A stretch of DNA of 12,496 nt from Alphaproteobacteria bacterium (lineage in GTDB: Bacteria > Pseudomonadota > Alphaproteobacteria > Thalassobaculales > Thalassobaculaceae). A model generated the notes under the pieces. It searched no databases. It saw only the letters and a list, made by a program, of their open reading frames with translations, and had not been told where the DNA came from. The DNA is taken from assembly GCA_028822575.1 (NCBI GenBank), contig JAPKDN010000040.1, forward strand, positions 1-12,496, written 5' to 3'. The translations under genes were made by a program, and so were the position numbers. Below are positions 1 to 7,847 of this stretch, one piece after another. The first letter of the stretch is position 1, and each line of letters begins with the position of its first letter.

Positions 1-182
1 ATTTCGTTCAAGCCGAGTATCTCTCCAAGATCCTATCGGATGACTTCCTCGGCATCGAGGCGCTCGCGCAACAGTTCCAACTCAATGACCATGCCGAACT
101 GCTTCGGGATAATCGCCGTGAACAAGCCGATGCCGTGATGAAATGGCTTCGTATGGAACGGTCCGGGCCTGACTCGTCATAG
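1..182 (+). CDS. C-terminal fragment of an unidentified protein (5' end outside window)
   Basis: An open frame enters from the left edge (first full codon at base 3) and ends at TAG 180-182, giving the last 59 residues of a protein. It is too short for the supplied ORF list but has no internal stop and typical codon use. The visible part is hydrophilic and looks helical (DDFLGIEALAQQF, HAELLRDNRREQADAVMKWL), with a polar tail ending GPDSS and no membrane segment. I do not recognise the family. The gap to the next start is 66 bases, so it could be cotranscribed with the DUF3604 gene, although a hairpin lies between them. That this is a real gene end is fairly likely; its function is unknown. 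Confidence 0.55.
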   Translation, partial: FVQAEYLSKILSDDFLGIEALAQQFQLNDHAELLRDNRREQADAVMKWLRMERSGPDSS

Positions 183-198
183 GCTTCGCGTCTATGTT

Positions 199-236
199 AT
201 GGGATCACGCTCGGACAGGCTGACCGTCCGATCCAT
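199..236 (+). other. Inverted repeat just upstream of the DUF3604 gene RBS
   Basis: CGGAC (212-216) pairs with GTCCG (226-230) around a 9-base loop. The flanks ATGGGATC (199-206) and ATCCAT (231-236) can extend the stem with bulges of 5 bases and 1 base on the left arm. The right arm ends two bases before the GGGAG Shine-Dalgarno (238-242). There is no T-run, so it is not an obvious terminator. It could be a leader hairpin or a protein-binding dyad, or chance. Confidence 0.25.
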
Positions 237-248
237 GGGAGTTGAATG

Positions 249-2570
249 ATGAGTGCACCCACCGTGGCCGGACCGATACCGAACGAACCCAAGGCTGTCG
301 CCGGCAACATGGTCGGAGAAGTCTTCACGGACGCCCTGCCCTCCGAGGATCCGGTGCTTTATGGCCGCGCCGATATCGAACCCAAGGGCGGCTTCGAGGC
401 ACGGAGCGCTCAGACCTTTCGGTTAACCTATACCGTCGGTCGGCACGGGATGGACGATACCGGCTCGCTCAGGGTGGTGATCCGCTCGGTCGGTGATTGG
501 GGGCGCTTTCAAACCACGGATGCCAAAGCACCCAACTATGTCACCGCCTCGGCCAGTAATGGCGCCGGGCTCGACGTGGAATACAGGTCCCGCGGCGGTC
601 AGAGGCCACGCAATAAGGCGCTCACCGTCATGGTAACCCGGGGGTGCCTGCGCGAGGGCGATACGGTGACCGTGATCTTCGGCGACACATCCGGCGGCTC
701 TCCGGGAACCTTCGTGCAAACCTTCTGCGAGGCCGGATTCGAGTTCAAGGTTCTGGCGGACGTCTGCGCCACCGGCCACTACGTGCCGATCCAAAGCAGC
801 CCGTCGATCGCGGTCATACCCGGCCCACCGTCGGTATGGCGTGCCGTTCTGCCGACCCTGCGACGTCCGGGCGAGAGTTTCCAACTCGGTATCAAGGCCG
901 AGGATGCTTGGGGCAATCCAACCGATCAAGCCAGCGCCAAACTGCGGATCAAGGCCAGCCTTCCGGTCGCGAACTTGCCGGAGACGGTCGATTACCAGGA
1001 AGGCAGCCGGGCGATGACCTTCGAGGGCCTAAGCGTCGACGCGCCGGGCACCCTGACCATCACGGTCCAGGACGACGCGGGCAAGATCCTCGCGACCGCC
1101 ACCCCCCTGATCATCCGAGAGGGCGCCATGGGCGGTTATTGGGCCGACCTGCATGGCCAAAGCGGCGAGTCGATCGGTATCGGCGCCAGCCGCGACTATT
1201 TCAACTTCGCCCGCGACATGTCCTTCCTGGACGCCGCCAGCCATCAGGCCAATGACTTCCAGGTCAACAACACGTTCTGGGCCTATATCAACGAGCTGAC
1301 GGCGGAGTTCCACGAGGACAACCGCTTTGTCACCTTCCCCGGCTATGAGTGGTCCGGCAACACGGCCGTCGGCGGTGACCGCAACGTGTTCTTCCGCGAG
1401 GAAGGGCGGCAGATCCGCCGCTCCAGTCACGCGCTGCTGCCGGATCGCTCGGACATTCACACCGACGCGCCGAACGCTGGCAAGCTGTTCGAGGTGCTGG
1501 CGGACGAGGATGTGGTGATCTTCGCCCATGTCGGTGGCCGTTATGCCGATATTGGTTTTGCCCATGATGGTCGGCTGGAACGCTCGATGGAGCTGCATTC
1601 CGCCTGGGGCAGTTTCGAGTGGCTGATCGAGGATTGCTTCGATCTCGGCCACCGGGTCGGCGTGGTCTGTAACAGCGACGGCCATAAAGGCCGCCCCGGC
1701 GCCAGCTATCCCGGCGCCTCGCAATTCGGCGCCTATGGCGGCCTTACCTGTTATCTCGCGAATGAACTGACCCGCGACGGCATTTTCGACGCCCTGCGCC
1801 GCCGCCATCATTACGGCACCACCGGTAACCGGTTGCATCTGGAAGTCCATGCCGAATTCGCCGGCGGCGCGGATCTGTTCGACAATGATCCGGCCCTGTT
1901 CGACGCGAATTCCACCCGGGTTTCCGAGGTGATGATGGGAGATATCGCCCGCACAACGGATAAAGCCGTCACATTGAGGGTCGACGCCCGTTCCGGCAGT
2001 CCCATTGAACGCATCGAAATCCGCAACGGCAAGGAGCTTCTCCAGACCGTGCGCGGCTATTCCGAGAGTGATCTGGGTGCCCGTGTCCGGGTACTGTGGA
2101 GCGGCGCGGAATACCGAGGCCGGGGCCGCGAGACCAATTGGGTCGGCGAGGCCCGCTTTCCTGGCACCAAGATTACCGGCATCTCCAAAATCAACGCCTG
2201 GAACCACGAGCGTCGGCTGGAGCAAACCGGTGACGACACGGTCGCCTTCGACGCCATCACCACCGGAAACTTCGGCGGCTTCGACGTTTGGCTAGACGAG
2301 ACCGCGACGGCGCGACTGGAAGTCGAAAGCAACCTGGTGAACGAGACGGTCCCACTGGCCGACATCGGCCTGGAAGACACGATCTTCGACGCCGGCGCGC
2401 TAAAACGCCGGATCAGGGCGTACCGGTTGCCAAAGGCGCTGGAGAGCCGGGAGATATCGGTATCGGCGCCGGTGGAGTTGAAACCCGACGCCGACAACCC
2501 GCTCTGGGTCTGCGTGACGACCGAGGATGGGTTTCAGGCGTGGAGCAGCCCGATTTATGTAATTGGGTAA
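249..2570 (+). CDS. DUF3604 family protein with PHP-like metal-site core
   Basis: A 773-residue protein of the DUF3604 family, whose members are probably metal-dependent hydrolases but lack an established substrate. Residues about 35-290 look like beta-sandwich modules, with an AEDAWGNP segment near 218 typical of Ig-like or invasin-like strands. The core starts at GGYWADLHGQSGE (about 295-307) and has SHQANDFQ (about 331), FPGYEW (about 363), FAHVGG (about 425), MELHS (about 447), CNSDGHKG (about 474) and RRRHHYGTTG (about 517). These resemble PHP-type metal motifs, but the second His of the usual DLHxH is Gln here. A further beta-rich C-terminal part follows. No signal peptide or membrane segment is seen, so it is probably cytosolic. 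Two ATGs are adjacent (246 and 249). GGGAG at 238-242 is 3 bases from the first and 6 from the second, so 249 is preferred. It converges with the amine oxidase gene. Family is sure, biochemical role unknown. Confidence 0.9.
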   Translation: MSAPTVAGPIPNEPKAVAGNMVGEVFTDALPSEDPVLYGRADIEPKGGFEARSAQTFRLTYTVGRHGMDDTGSLRVVIRSVGDWGRFQTTDAKAPNYVTASASNGAGLDVEYRSRGGQRPRNKALTVMVTRGCLREGDTVTVIFGDTSGGSPGTFVQTFCEAGFEFKVLADVCATGHYVPIQSSPSIAVIPGPPSVWRAVLPTLRRPGESFQLGIKAEDAWGNPTDQASAKLRIKASLPVANLPETVDYQEGSRAMTFEGLSVDAPGTLTITVQDDAGKILATATPLIIREGAMGGYWADLHGQSGESIGIGASRDYFNFARDMSFLDAASHQANDFQVNNTFWAYINELTAEFHEDNRFVTFPGYEWSGNTAVGGDRNVFFREEGRQIRRSSHALLPDRSDIHTDAPNAGKLFEVLADEDVVIFAHVGGRYADIGFAHDGRLERSMELHSAWGSFEWLIEDCFDLGHRVGVVCNSDGHKGRPGASYPGASQFGAYGGLTCYLANELTRDGIFDALRRRHHYGTTGNRLHLEVHAEFAGGADLFDNDPALFDANSTRVSEVMMGDIARTTDKAVTLRVDARSGSPIERIEIRNGKELLQTVRGYSESDLGARVRVLWSGAEYRGRGRETNWVGEARFPGTKITGISKINAWNHERRLEQTGDDTVAFDAITTGNFGGFDVWLDETATARLEVESNLVNETVPLADIGLEDTIFDAGALKRRIRAYRLPKALESREISVSAPVELKPDADNPLWVCVTTEDGFQAWSSPIYVIG

Positions 2571-2586
2571 GTTTGGCTCCTTCCAC

Positions 2587-2620
2587 ACCCGCCTCCCCGT
2601 CGAACGACGGGGAGGCGGGT
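2587..2620. terminator. Perfect 16-bp hairpin between convergent genes
   Basis: The arms 2587-2602 and 2605-2620 are perfect reverse complements of 16 bases, very GC-rich, separated only by AA. The hairpin sits 16 bases after the DUF3604 stop (2570) and 15 bases before the convergent amine oxidase stop (2636). A shared bidirectional terminator is therefore the simplest reading. Neither side has a clean T-run, so intrinsic termination may be weak. The alternative is a dispersed REP-like palindrome of the CCTCCCC...GGGGAGG kind often seen between genes of high-GC proteobacteria. Confidence 0.6.
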
Positions 2621-2635
2621 TGAGGGAAACGCCCC

Positions 2636-4564
2636 TCACCCCTTCCCGTCATCCGAGCTCGGCGGCATGTCCAGCGTCGGGTTCCGATCAAAAAACCCAT
2701 TCGCCATTAACGAGAACCCGCACTTAACCGACGGCTGAACCGGGAAATCCTCCAGCCTTGGCAGATGCAGGATCCCAAAGCTGTGCCACAGCACCAGGTC
2801 CTTGTTCTCGATATCCCGGTCTTTCTCGGTCCAGACCATGATGCCGTCATCGCCATTGCTCTGGTTGACGTATTCCCCGGCGGGATAACGCTCGGTTGCG
2901 TCATAGGCCGTCCCCCAGACATGGTGATCCAGGAACGCGGCGCGCTTGGCCAGCATGGTCTCGGCGTGGTGGAAGGTCCGCACCATGCTCGGCGCCATCA
3001 GTTTATAGCCAGTCGGCTTGCCCATCTTATTCAGACGGTTCGGATTGATGATCTTCCAGGACCGCTCGGTATCGACATTGCGAGAGCGTCGGGCCGCCTT
3101 CTCGCTCGCCAGGACCGTCTCCTCGGCCCGGAAAGCGTTACCCATGGGGTTGCCCTCGTCCATCGGCGGCTGGACGACATTAACCTCGACCAGGGAGTTG
3201 TCGTCACCATCAACGGCGGTGTCGAGGCGGGCACAGAAGATGTGCATGTGGTTGTGGGCGACCACGCCATCCGCGACCTCGGTGCCGTAACGGTCGCCGG
3301 AGACATCATTCTTGCCGGCGGAATACATGATCCCCGTGAGCTTGACCTCCAGCTCAATCGTCCCGTCGAGATAGAGATTCCAATAGAAACCATATTCATA
3401 GTTGCCAACCGTCGCGATCGACGAGATCACCAAACGGCGGGAGCGGCGGACCTGAACTTCCTGGGTCACCATATCCGTGTGCTTCCACAGCAAGCCGTCG
3501 TCTTCCTCGTGCATGCAGATGGCATTCTCGATGACCACGGGTTCTCCAGCGGTGTCGTTCACCACGCCGTCGAAATAGTGGATATGGCCCTTGCAGTCGC
3601 AGCCCAGCTTCAAGGCGTTCGCAACCCGGCCGATCCCATACTCGCCAACATCGAAGGCGTTCTTGCGGTAATGGGCGAAGCTGGGGTCGCCATAAGGGAC
3701 CACCATCTCGGCGATCGAGGCGCGATACAGGACCGGGCGGCTCTCCTCGGCGTTGTTGATCCGGACGTCGTTCAGTATCAGGCCTTCGCGGGCGTTGAAC
3801 TCGACATGGAACTGCCAATTGAGCCAATTTACCCGATGGCCATCGACACTAAAGCTCGGCCCATCGGGCTGGCGGATATCGATCGATTTCAGATCATCGC
3901 GCCTAAGCGTGCCGATCTCCTCGAAACGCGGGTCGTAGTTATGCTCTGTCCTCGGCACGTCATACATCGCACGATCGAGCACCTTGACCACCTCGCCCGT
4001 GCTGAGGTCATAGATCACGTTCAGCCCTTCGACCGGATGGGCGTAGGCATTGTCGAACTCGCTGTTTCTAAGGAAGATCCAGCAATGGACGATGCGATGG
4101 TCTTTCTCGTTCTCAAACCCGAAATTTCCAGCGGAGAACGGATCAACCTGGACATGAGTCAGATCGGTGATCCCGCGCCGCGCCATGGCCGCGATGAAAT
4201 CAGGGTTGGCCTTCACGTCATCACCGCAGGCGATGATCTCATCCATCATAACAGCCGTCTTCGCGCCCGGGGCCTGGCGGTGCGTGAGCAAGGTGTCGGT
4301 CAATAGATCGACCTCGCACTCATAGACCGCGCCATTGCCCGTATCATAGGCGCAAATATAGGCCTGACGCGGGATCGGAGCACCCGGCGTCCAGCCCCGC
4401 ACGAAAGCCTTGCTGGGATAATGCAGCTCCACGGTTTCAAACCGAAATTTGTCGTTGTGGAGCGCCGAGTTCTTGATCACGGCGACGGCGCGTCGGATCT
4501 CATCCGGGCCGAGCGGGTCAAGAGGATGGCCAATGGTCGATATGGTTTTGCTCATGACATTCAT
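2636..4564 (-). CDS. Copper-containing primary amine oxidase (topaquinone enzyme)
   Basis: Oxidises primary amines with O2 to aldehyde, ammonia and H2O2. From ATG 4564 the protein has 642 residues, the usual size of cytosolic bacterial enzymes such as Arthrobacter AGAO. The catalytic base is in AFDVGEYG (Asp305). The TPQ precursor is Tyr389 in TVGNYEYGFYW (consensus TxxNYD/E). Copper ligands are His439 and His441 in HNHMHIFCARLD plus His594 in VLWHSFG. The C-terminal YPAGEYVNQS and FFDRNP blocks are also family-typical, and N-terminal small domains precede the catalytic domain. No signal peptide is seen. An in-frame ATG at 4630 would add 22 residues, but GGGGAG lies 7 bases upstream of 4564 on the coding strand, and the added residues look unlike the family. 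It is divergent from the hydroxylase gene. The amine substrate cannot be told from sequence; Ala303 replaces the gate Tyr of AGAO (recalled alignment). Confidence 0.95.
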   Translation of the reverse strand: MNVMSKTISTIGHPLDPLGPDEIRRAVAVIKNSALHNDKFRFETVELHYPSKAFVRGWTPGAPIPRQAYICAYDTGNGAVYECEVDLLTDTLLTHRQAPGAKTAVMMDEIIACGDDVKANPDFIAAMARRGITDLTHVQVDPFSAGNFGFENEKDHRIVHCWIFLRNSEFDNAYAHPVEGLNVIYDLSTGEVVKVLDRAMYDVPRTEHNYDPRFEEIGTLRRDDLKSIDIRQPDGPSFSVDGHRVNWLNWQFHVEFNAREGLILNDVRINNAEESRPVLYRASIAEMVVPYGDPSFAHYRKNAFDVGEYGIGRVANALKLGCDCKGHIHYFDGVVNDTAGEPVVIENAICMHEEDDGLLWKHTDMVTQEVQVRRSRRLVISSIATVGNYEYGFYWNLYLDGTIELEVKLTGIMYSAGKNDVSGDRYGTEVADGVVAHNHMHIFCARLDTAVDGDDNSLVEVNVVQPPMDEGNPMGNAFRAEETVLASEKAARRSRNVDTERSWKIINPNRLNKMGKPTGYKLMAPSMVRTFHHAETMLAKRAAFLDHHVWGTAYDATERYPAGEYVNQSNGDDGIMVWTEKDRDIENKDLVLWHSFGILHLPRLEDFPVQPSVKCGFSLMANGFFDRNPTLDMPPSSDDGKG

Positions 4565-4636
4565 GGCGCGGCTCCCCGGTCGCGTTGATCTCGGCCCCCA
4601 CCCTAGCACGAAAAGCATGCGGCAAATCATGGGTTC

Positions 4637-4657
4637 GATTGGCGCTGATCACCAATC
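4637..4657. promoter_or_regulatory. Dyad GATTGG-N9-CCAATC in the divergent intergenic region
   Basis: A perfect 6-bp inverted repeat (4637-4642 and 4652-4657) with a 9-base spacer that itself contains the palindrome TGATCA (4646-4651). It lies in the 168-base region between the divergent amine oxidase (start 4564) and hydroxylase (start 4733) genes, about 75 bases from each. Spacing and symmetry suit a dimeric repressor or activator controlling both. No regulator gene is in the window. A dyad of this size can also arise by chance. Confidence 0.3.
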
Positions 4658-4668
4658 TGTCATAAACT
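4639..4668 (+). promoter_or_regulatory. Weak sigma-70-like promoter candidate for the hydroxylase gene
   Basis: TTGGCG (4639-4644), an 18-base spacer and TAAACT (4663-4668) each match the consensus hexamers at four of six bases. They lie 64 bases upstream of the ATG at 4733. The -35 element overlaps the dyad at 4637-4657, which would fit repression, but the match is modest. Confidence 0.2.
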
Positions 4669-4732
4669 TGGCTCCAGCAGACGCTTTCGGGACCGCGAGC
4701 GGATCCCGGACTGATGGATGGGGGCTGGAACC

Positions 4733-5749
4733 ATGGCTGATGTAACCGCAGAAAAGCAAACCGCGAGTGACGCGCCGGGCGAAAATTATTCGCCGGCGGT
4801 TCCCATCGGCCAGCCACCGGTCTTCGTCTGGCCGCCGCGCCCCATCGCTTTCGTGAAATATCTGTTCGGCTACCCCGGCTATTTCCTGCCACGCAATCTC
4901 GGCTTCATGGCGATGGCGGTGTTGACCTGGGTGTATCTGACGCCGGAAATGGCGACGATGAAGACTTTCCAGCTCGATTGGATGGCCTGGATCGTGGTCC
5001 GCAATGTCGCCATGACCTTCATGATCTTCGGCGGTTGGCATTATTGGTTCTATATCCGAAAATCACAGGGCACCGCCTATAAACACAACAAACATTGGCC
5101 CGATACCAAGCATCGACGCTTCCTCTTCGGCGATCAGGTCAAAGACAACATGTTCTGGAGCGTGGTTAGCGGTGTCGGCGTCTGGAGCGCTTATGAAATC
5201 GTCACTCTCTGGGCTTTCGCCAACGAGGTGATTCCGTACCTGAACTGGGAGACCAGTCCGGTTTGGTTCGCGGTGCTCTTCCTGATTGTCCCGTTGATCC
5301 GGGATGCGCATTTCTATTTCGTGCACCGTCTGTTGCACGTGTCGTTCCTGTATAAGCACGCCCATTATCTGCACCACAAAAACGTCAACATCGGCCCCTG
5401 GTCCGGTCTGTCGATGCACCCGGTGGAGCATGTCCTGTATTTCAGTGGGATCCTGATGCACTGGGTCGTGCTTTCCCACCCATTGCACGCGATCTTGCAT
5501 ATCCAGGCGACGGGCCTCACGCCGGCGCTGGGTCATGTCGGCTTCGACAAATTCCTGTTGGGCGGCAAGCACGAGCTAACCCTTGGACAGCGCTATTTCC
5601 ACTACCTCCACCACAAGTATTTTGAATGCAATTACGGCGGCGACGGCACCGTGCCATTGGATAAGTGGTTCGGCTCTCTGCACGACGGCACCAAGGAAGG
5701 CCACGCGCTGATGAAGGAGCGCCGCAGGGCCGCGCATGGCCGGGGGTGA
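4733..5749 (+). CDS. Fatty acid hydroxylase / sterol desaturase superfamily membrane protein
   Basis: A 338-residue integral membrane enzyme of the di-iron fatty acid hydroxylase superfamily, which uses O2 to hydroxylate or desaturate lipids, sterols or terpenoids. Three histidine clusters are visible: HFYFVH (His193-His198), HAHYLHH (209-215) and HYLHH (290-294), plus MHPVEH near 229. Hydrophobic segments lie near 56-70, 84-108, 142-163, 177-190 and 234-260. The N-terminal 25 residues are polar and probably cytosolic. The specific substrate is not evident. Two in-frame ATGs exist, 4718 and 4733. Neither has a strong Shine-Dalgarno (GGA at 4726-4728 precedes the second), and the later start removes only MGAGT. 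It is the first gene of the rightward run, divergent from the amine oxidase, and 144 bases before the flavin monooxygenase gene. Confidence 0.9.
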   Translation: MADVTAEKQTASDAPGENYSPAVPIGQPPVFVWPPRPIAFVKYLFGYPGYFLPRNLGFMAMAVLTWVYLTPEMATMKTFQLDWMAWIVVRNVAMTFMIFGGWHYWFYIRKSQGTAYKHNKHWPDTKHRRFLFGDQVKDNMFWSVVSGVGVWSAYEIVTLWAFANEVIPYLNWETSPVWFAVLFLIVPLIRDAHFYFVHRLLHVSFLYKHAHYLHHKNVNIGPWSGLSMHPVEHVLYFSGILMHWVVLSHPLHAILHIQATGLTPALGHVGFDKFLLGGKHELTLGQRYFHYLHHKYFECNYGGDGTVPLDKWFGSLHDGTKEGHALMKERRRAAHGRG

Positions 5750-5893
5750 GAAAGCCTGTCGTCGTCCCCATCCCCAGGCTGATAGCTCGCCCGACACCCC
5801 GCTAAGTCCTGGACAGAGCCTCCAGCGCCGTTAACGTGCTCTCGAGCTGACGACGAGACGCTACTGACGCGACAAAACACGGGTGACAAGCCG
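5750..5893. other. 144-base intergenic gap, no recognisable element
   Basis: The stretch between the hydroxylase stop and the monooxygenase ATG has no convincing terminator (no GC stem with a T-run) and no good -35/-10 pair. Only a weak GGGTGA ribosome site lies near its right end (5881-5886). Whether the two genes share a transcript cannot be decided from sequence. Confidence 0.3.
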
Positions 5894-7741
5894 ATGAACG
5901 ACGCCTCGAACGGTACGACCTGGGACGCCGACAAGGCCGCCCGGACCTGGTTGAACGATTTCGATGCCGCCATGCGCGCGGGAGATATCGATGCCGCGAC
6001 GGCACTGTTCGCGGGCGACGGGATGTGGCGCGACCTACTGGCCTTCAGCTGGCATATCGAGACCATGACAGGCGCGGCGGAGATCGGCGAGAGCCTGCGC
6101 CGAGCCCAACCCAGCATCCAGGCATCCAATTTTAAAATCGCCGAAGACCGCACCCCGCCCCGGGTCGTCTCGCGAGCGGGCCGCGAGGTCGTGGAAGCAA
6201 TATTCTCTTTCGAGACCAAGACTGGGCTGGCGAGCGGTGTTCTGCGTTTGGTGCCCGCCTCCGACACGTTGAAGGGCATGCGTGCCTGGGTCCTGATGAC
6301 ATCGCTGGATGCGTTGAAGGAGCACCCGGAACGGAACGGCCCCCACCGTCCCGGCGGTCAGGCCTATTCGCGCGAGTTCGGCGGCAAGAATTGGCTGGAC
6401 CACCGGCTGGATGATCAGGAGTACCGCGAACGCGACCCGGCGGTCCTGGTCATCGGCGGCGGCCAATCCGGTCTCGGTATCGCCGCCTGCCTTGGCCAGC
6501 ATGGTATCGACACTCTGGTCATCGACCGGCACGAGCGGGTTGGCGACGCCTGGCGCAAGCGCTACCACTCGCTCACCTTGCATAACGAGGTTTATATCAA
6601 CCACCTGCCCTATATGAAGTTTCCGGAGAACTACCCGGTCTTCATCCCCAAGGACAAGATCGCCAATTGGTTTGAGTTCTATGCCGATGCCATGGAGCTC
6701 AACATTTGGACAGGAACCGAGATCACCCACGGCACCCGCGACGAGACCACGGGGAACTGGGAGATCTCCTTGCGCCGTCAGGATGGCACCACGCGCACCA
6801 TGCGGCCTCGCCACGTGGTTTTCGCAACCGGCGTCAGCGCGATCCCAATCCGTCCCGACCTGCCAGGCCTCGACGATTTCGCCGGCACTGTCATGCATTC
6901 CAGCCAATACGCCAATGGTCACGCCTGGAAAGGCAAGAAAGCCGTGGTCATGGGCACCGGCAACAGCGGCCACGATGTCGCCCAGGACATGCATGCAAGC
7001 GGCGCCCAGGTCTCGATGGTCCAGCGCAACTCAACCCTTATCGTCAGCCTGTCCCAGGCCCAGACCGTCTACACCATGTATACCGAGGGCCCGCCGCTGG
7101 AGGATTGTGACCTGCTGGCGACCGCCTCGCCCTATCCAGTCCTGGTCAAGGGCTATCAGATCGCGGCGGCGGCGATGCAAAAGGCGGACAAGGCGTTGCT
7201 GGACGGCCTCGCGGCGCGCGGTTTCGTTCTGGATAACGGCGCGCCGGACGATACCGGTTATCAGATGAAGTACCTGCGGCGCGGCGGCGGATACTATTTC
7301 AACGTCGGTGCGTCGGATCTGATTGTCAGCGGCGATATCGGCCTGGTTCAGAACAAGGATATCGACACGTTCGTACCCGAAGGTGTCAAACTCAAGGATG
7401 GGAGCGTCGTCGAGGCGGACGTGTTGGTCACCGCCACCGGTTACAAGAACCAGCAGGAAGTTGTTCGGCTTTACCTCGGTGACGAGGTCGCGGATCGGAT
7501 CGGCCAAATCTGGGGCTTCGACGAAGGTGGTGAGCAGCGCAACATGTGGCGTCGCACCGAACAACCCGGCCTTTGGTTCACCGCCGGCGGCCTGCCGCAT
7601 GTCCGGATCTATTCGAAATATCTGGCGCTGCAGATCAAGGCGGTCGAGGAAGGGCTTATCGGGATGGAGCATCCCAAGGGCTCTGAAGCCGCACCGAAAG
7701 TCATCGAGGCGGCACCCGCGTCAAACCTCGAGACCGTCTAA
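5894..7741 (+). CDS. Flavin-containing monooxygenase with N-terminal NTF2/SnoaL-like domain
   Basis: A 615-residue FAD- and NAD(P)H-dependent class B monooxygenase. Residues about 15-140 form an NTF2/SnoaL-like domain (AARTWLNDFDAAMRAGDIDA start). The FMO part starts near 180 with the FAD site VIGGGQSG (187-193). It continues with the second nucleotide site VMGTGNSG (352-359), the FMO signature FAGTVMHSSQY (329-339, FxGxxxHxxxY), and the conserved VFATG (309-313) and TATGY (513-517) segments. No membrane anchor is seen. Such enzymes oxygenate N, S or carbonyl carbon; which applies here cannot be told. The ATG at 5894 has only a weak GGGTGA 7 bases upstream. The preceding 144 bases show no clear terminator or promoter. 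Two-domain NTF2-FMO proteins of about 600 residues are a known architecture, so the N-terminal part is not a cloning artefact or frameshift. Confidence 0.92.
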   Translation: MNDASNGTTWDADKAARTWLNDFDAAMRAGDIDAATALFAGDGMWRDLLAFSWHIETMTGAAEIGESLRRAQPSIQASNFKIAEDRTPPRVVSRAGREVVEAIFSFETKTGLASGVLRLVPASDTLKGMRAWVLMTSLDALKEHPERNGPHRPGGQAYSREFGGKNWLDHRLDDQEYRERDPAVLVIGGGQSGLGIAACLGQHGIDTLVIDRHERVGDAWRKRYHSLTLHNEVYINHLPYMKFPENYPVFIPKDKIANWFEFYADAMELNIWTGTEITHGTRDETTGNWEISLRRQDGTTRTMRPRHVVFATGVSAIPIRPDLPGLDDFAGTVMHSSQYANGHAWKGKKAVVMGTGNSGHDVAQDMHASGAQVSMVQRNSTLIVSLSQAQTVYTMYTEGPPLEDCDLLATASPYPVLVKGYQIAAAAMQKADKALLDGLAARGFVLDNGAPDDTGYQMKYLRRGGGYYFNVGASDLIVSGDIGLVQNKDIDTFVPEGVKLKDGSVVEADVLVTATGYKNQQEVVRLYLGDEVADRIGQIWGFDEGGEQRNMWRRTEQPGLWFTAGGLPHVRIYSKYLALQIKAVEEGLIGMEHPKGSEAAPKVIEAAPASNLETV

Positions 7742-7847
7742 AGCACGCATCTCGCTGGCTACTTGTCCGGCACCGACGATAGACCATCCCTCGCGACGCT
7801 AAACGTCGAGTCGTATCAAACCGATTGCCATGAATGGGAATTGCGGC

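Noticed and set aside
1029..2225. 398-codon open frame on the - strand inside the DUF3604 gene
   Set aside because: Antisense shadow of a well-supported gene; composition dominated by A, G, V and D, and no recognisable motif.
2765..4306. 513-codon open frame on the + strand opposite the amine oxidase gene
   Set aside because: It lies wholly antisense to a gene with full catalytic motifs. Its translation is rich in low-information DVV/IDD-type strings and matches no family I recognise. Long antisense frames are expected in high-GC genes.
4565..4630. 22-residue N-terminal extension of the amine oxidase, possibly a signal peptide
   Set aside because: It begins MICRMLFVLGWGPRS, has no proper hydrophobic core or cleavage site, and the good ribosome site points to ATG 4564.
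6035..6994. 319-codon open frame on the - strand inside the flavin monooxygenase gene
   Set aside because: Fully antisense to conserved FAD-site coding sequence; no domain recognised.
7794..7808. CGACG-N5-CGTCG dyad upstream of the AtuA gene
   Set aside because: Only a 5-bp stem in GC-rich DNA with no supporting promoter or T-run; expected by chance.
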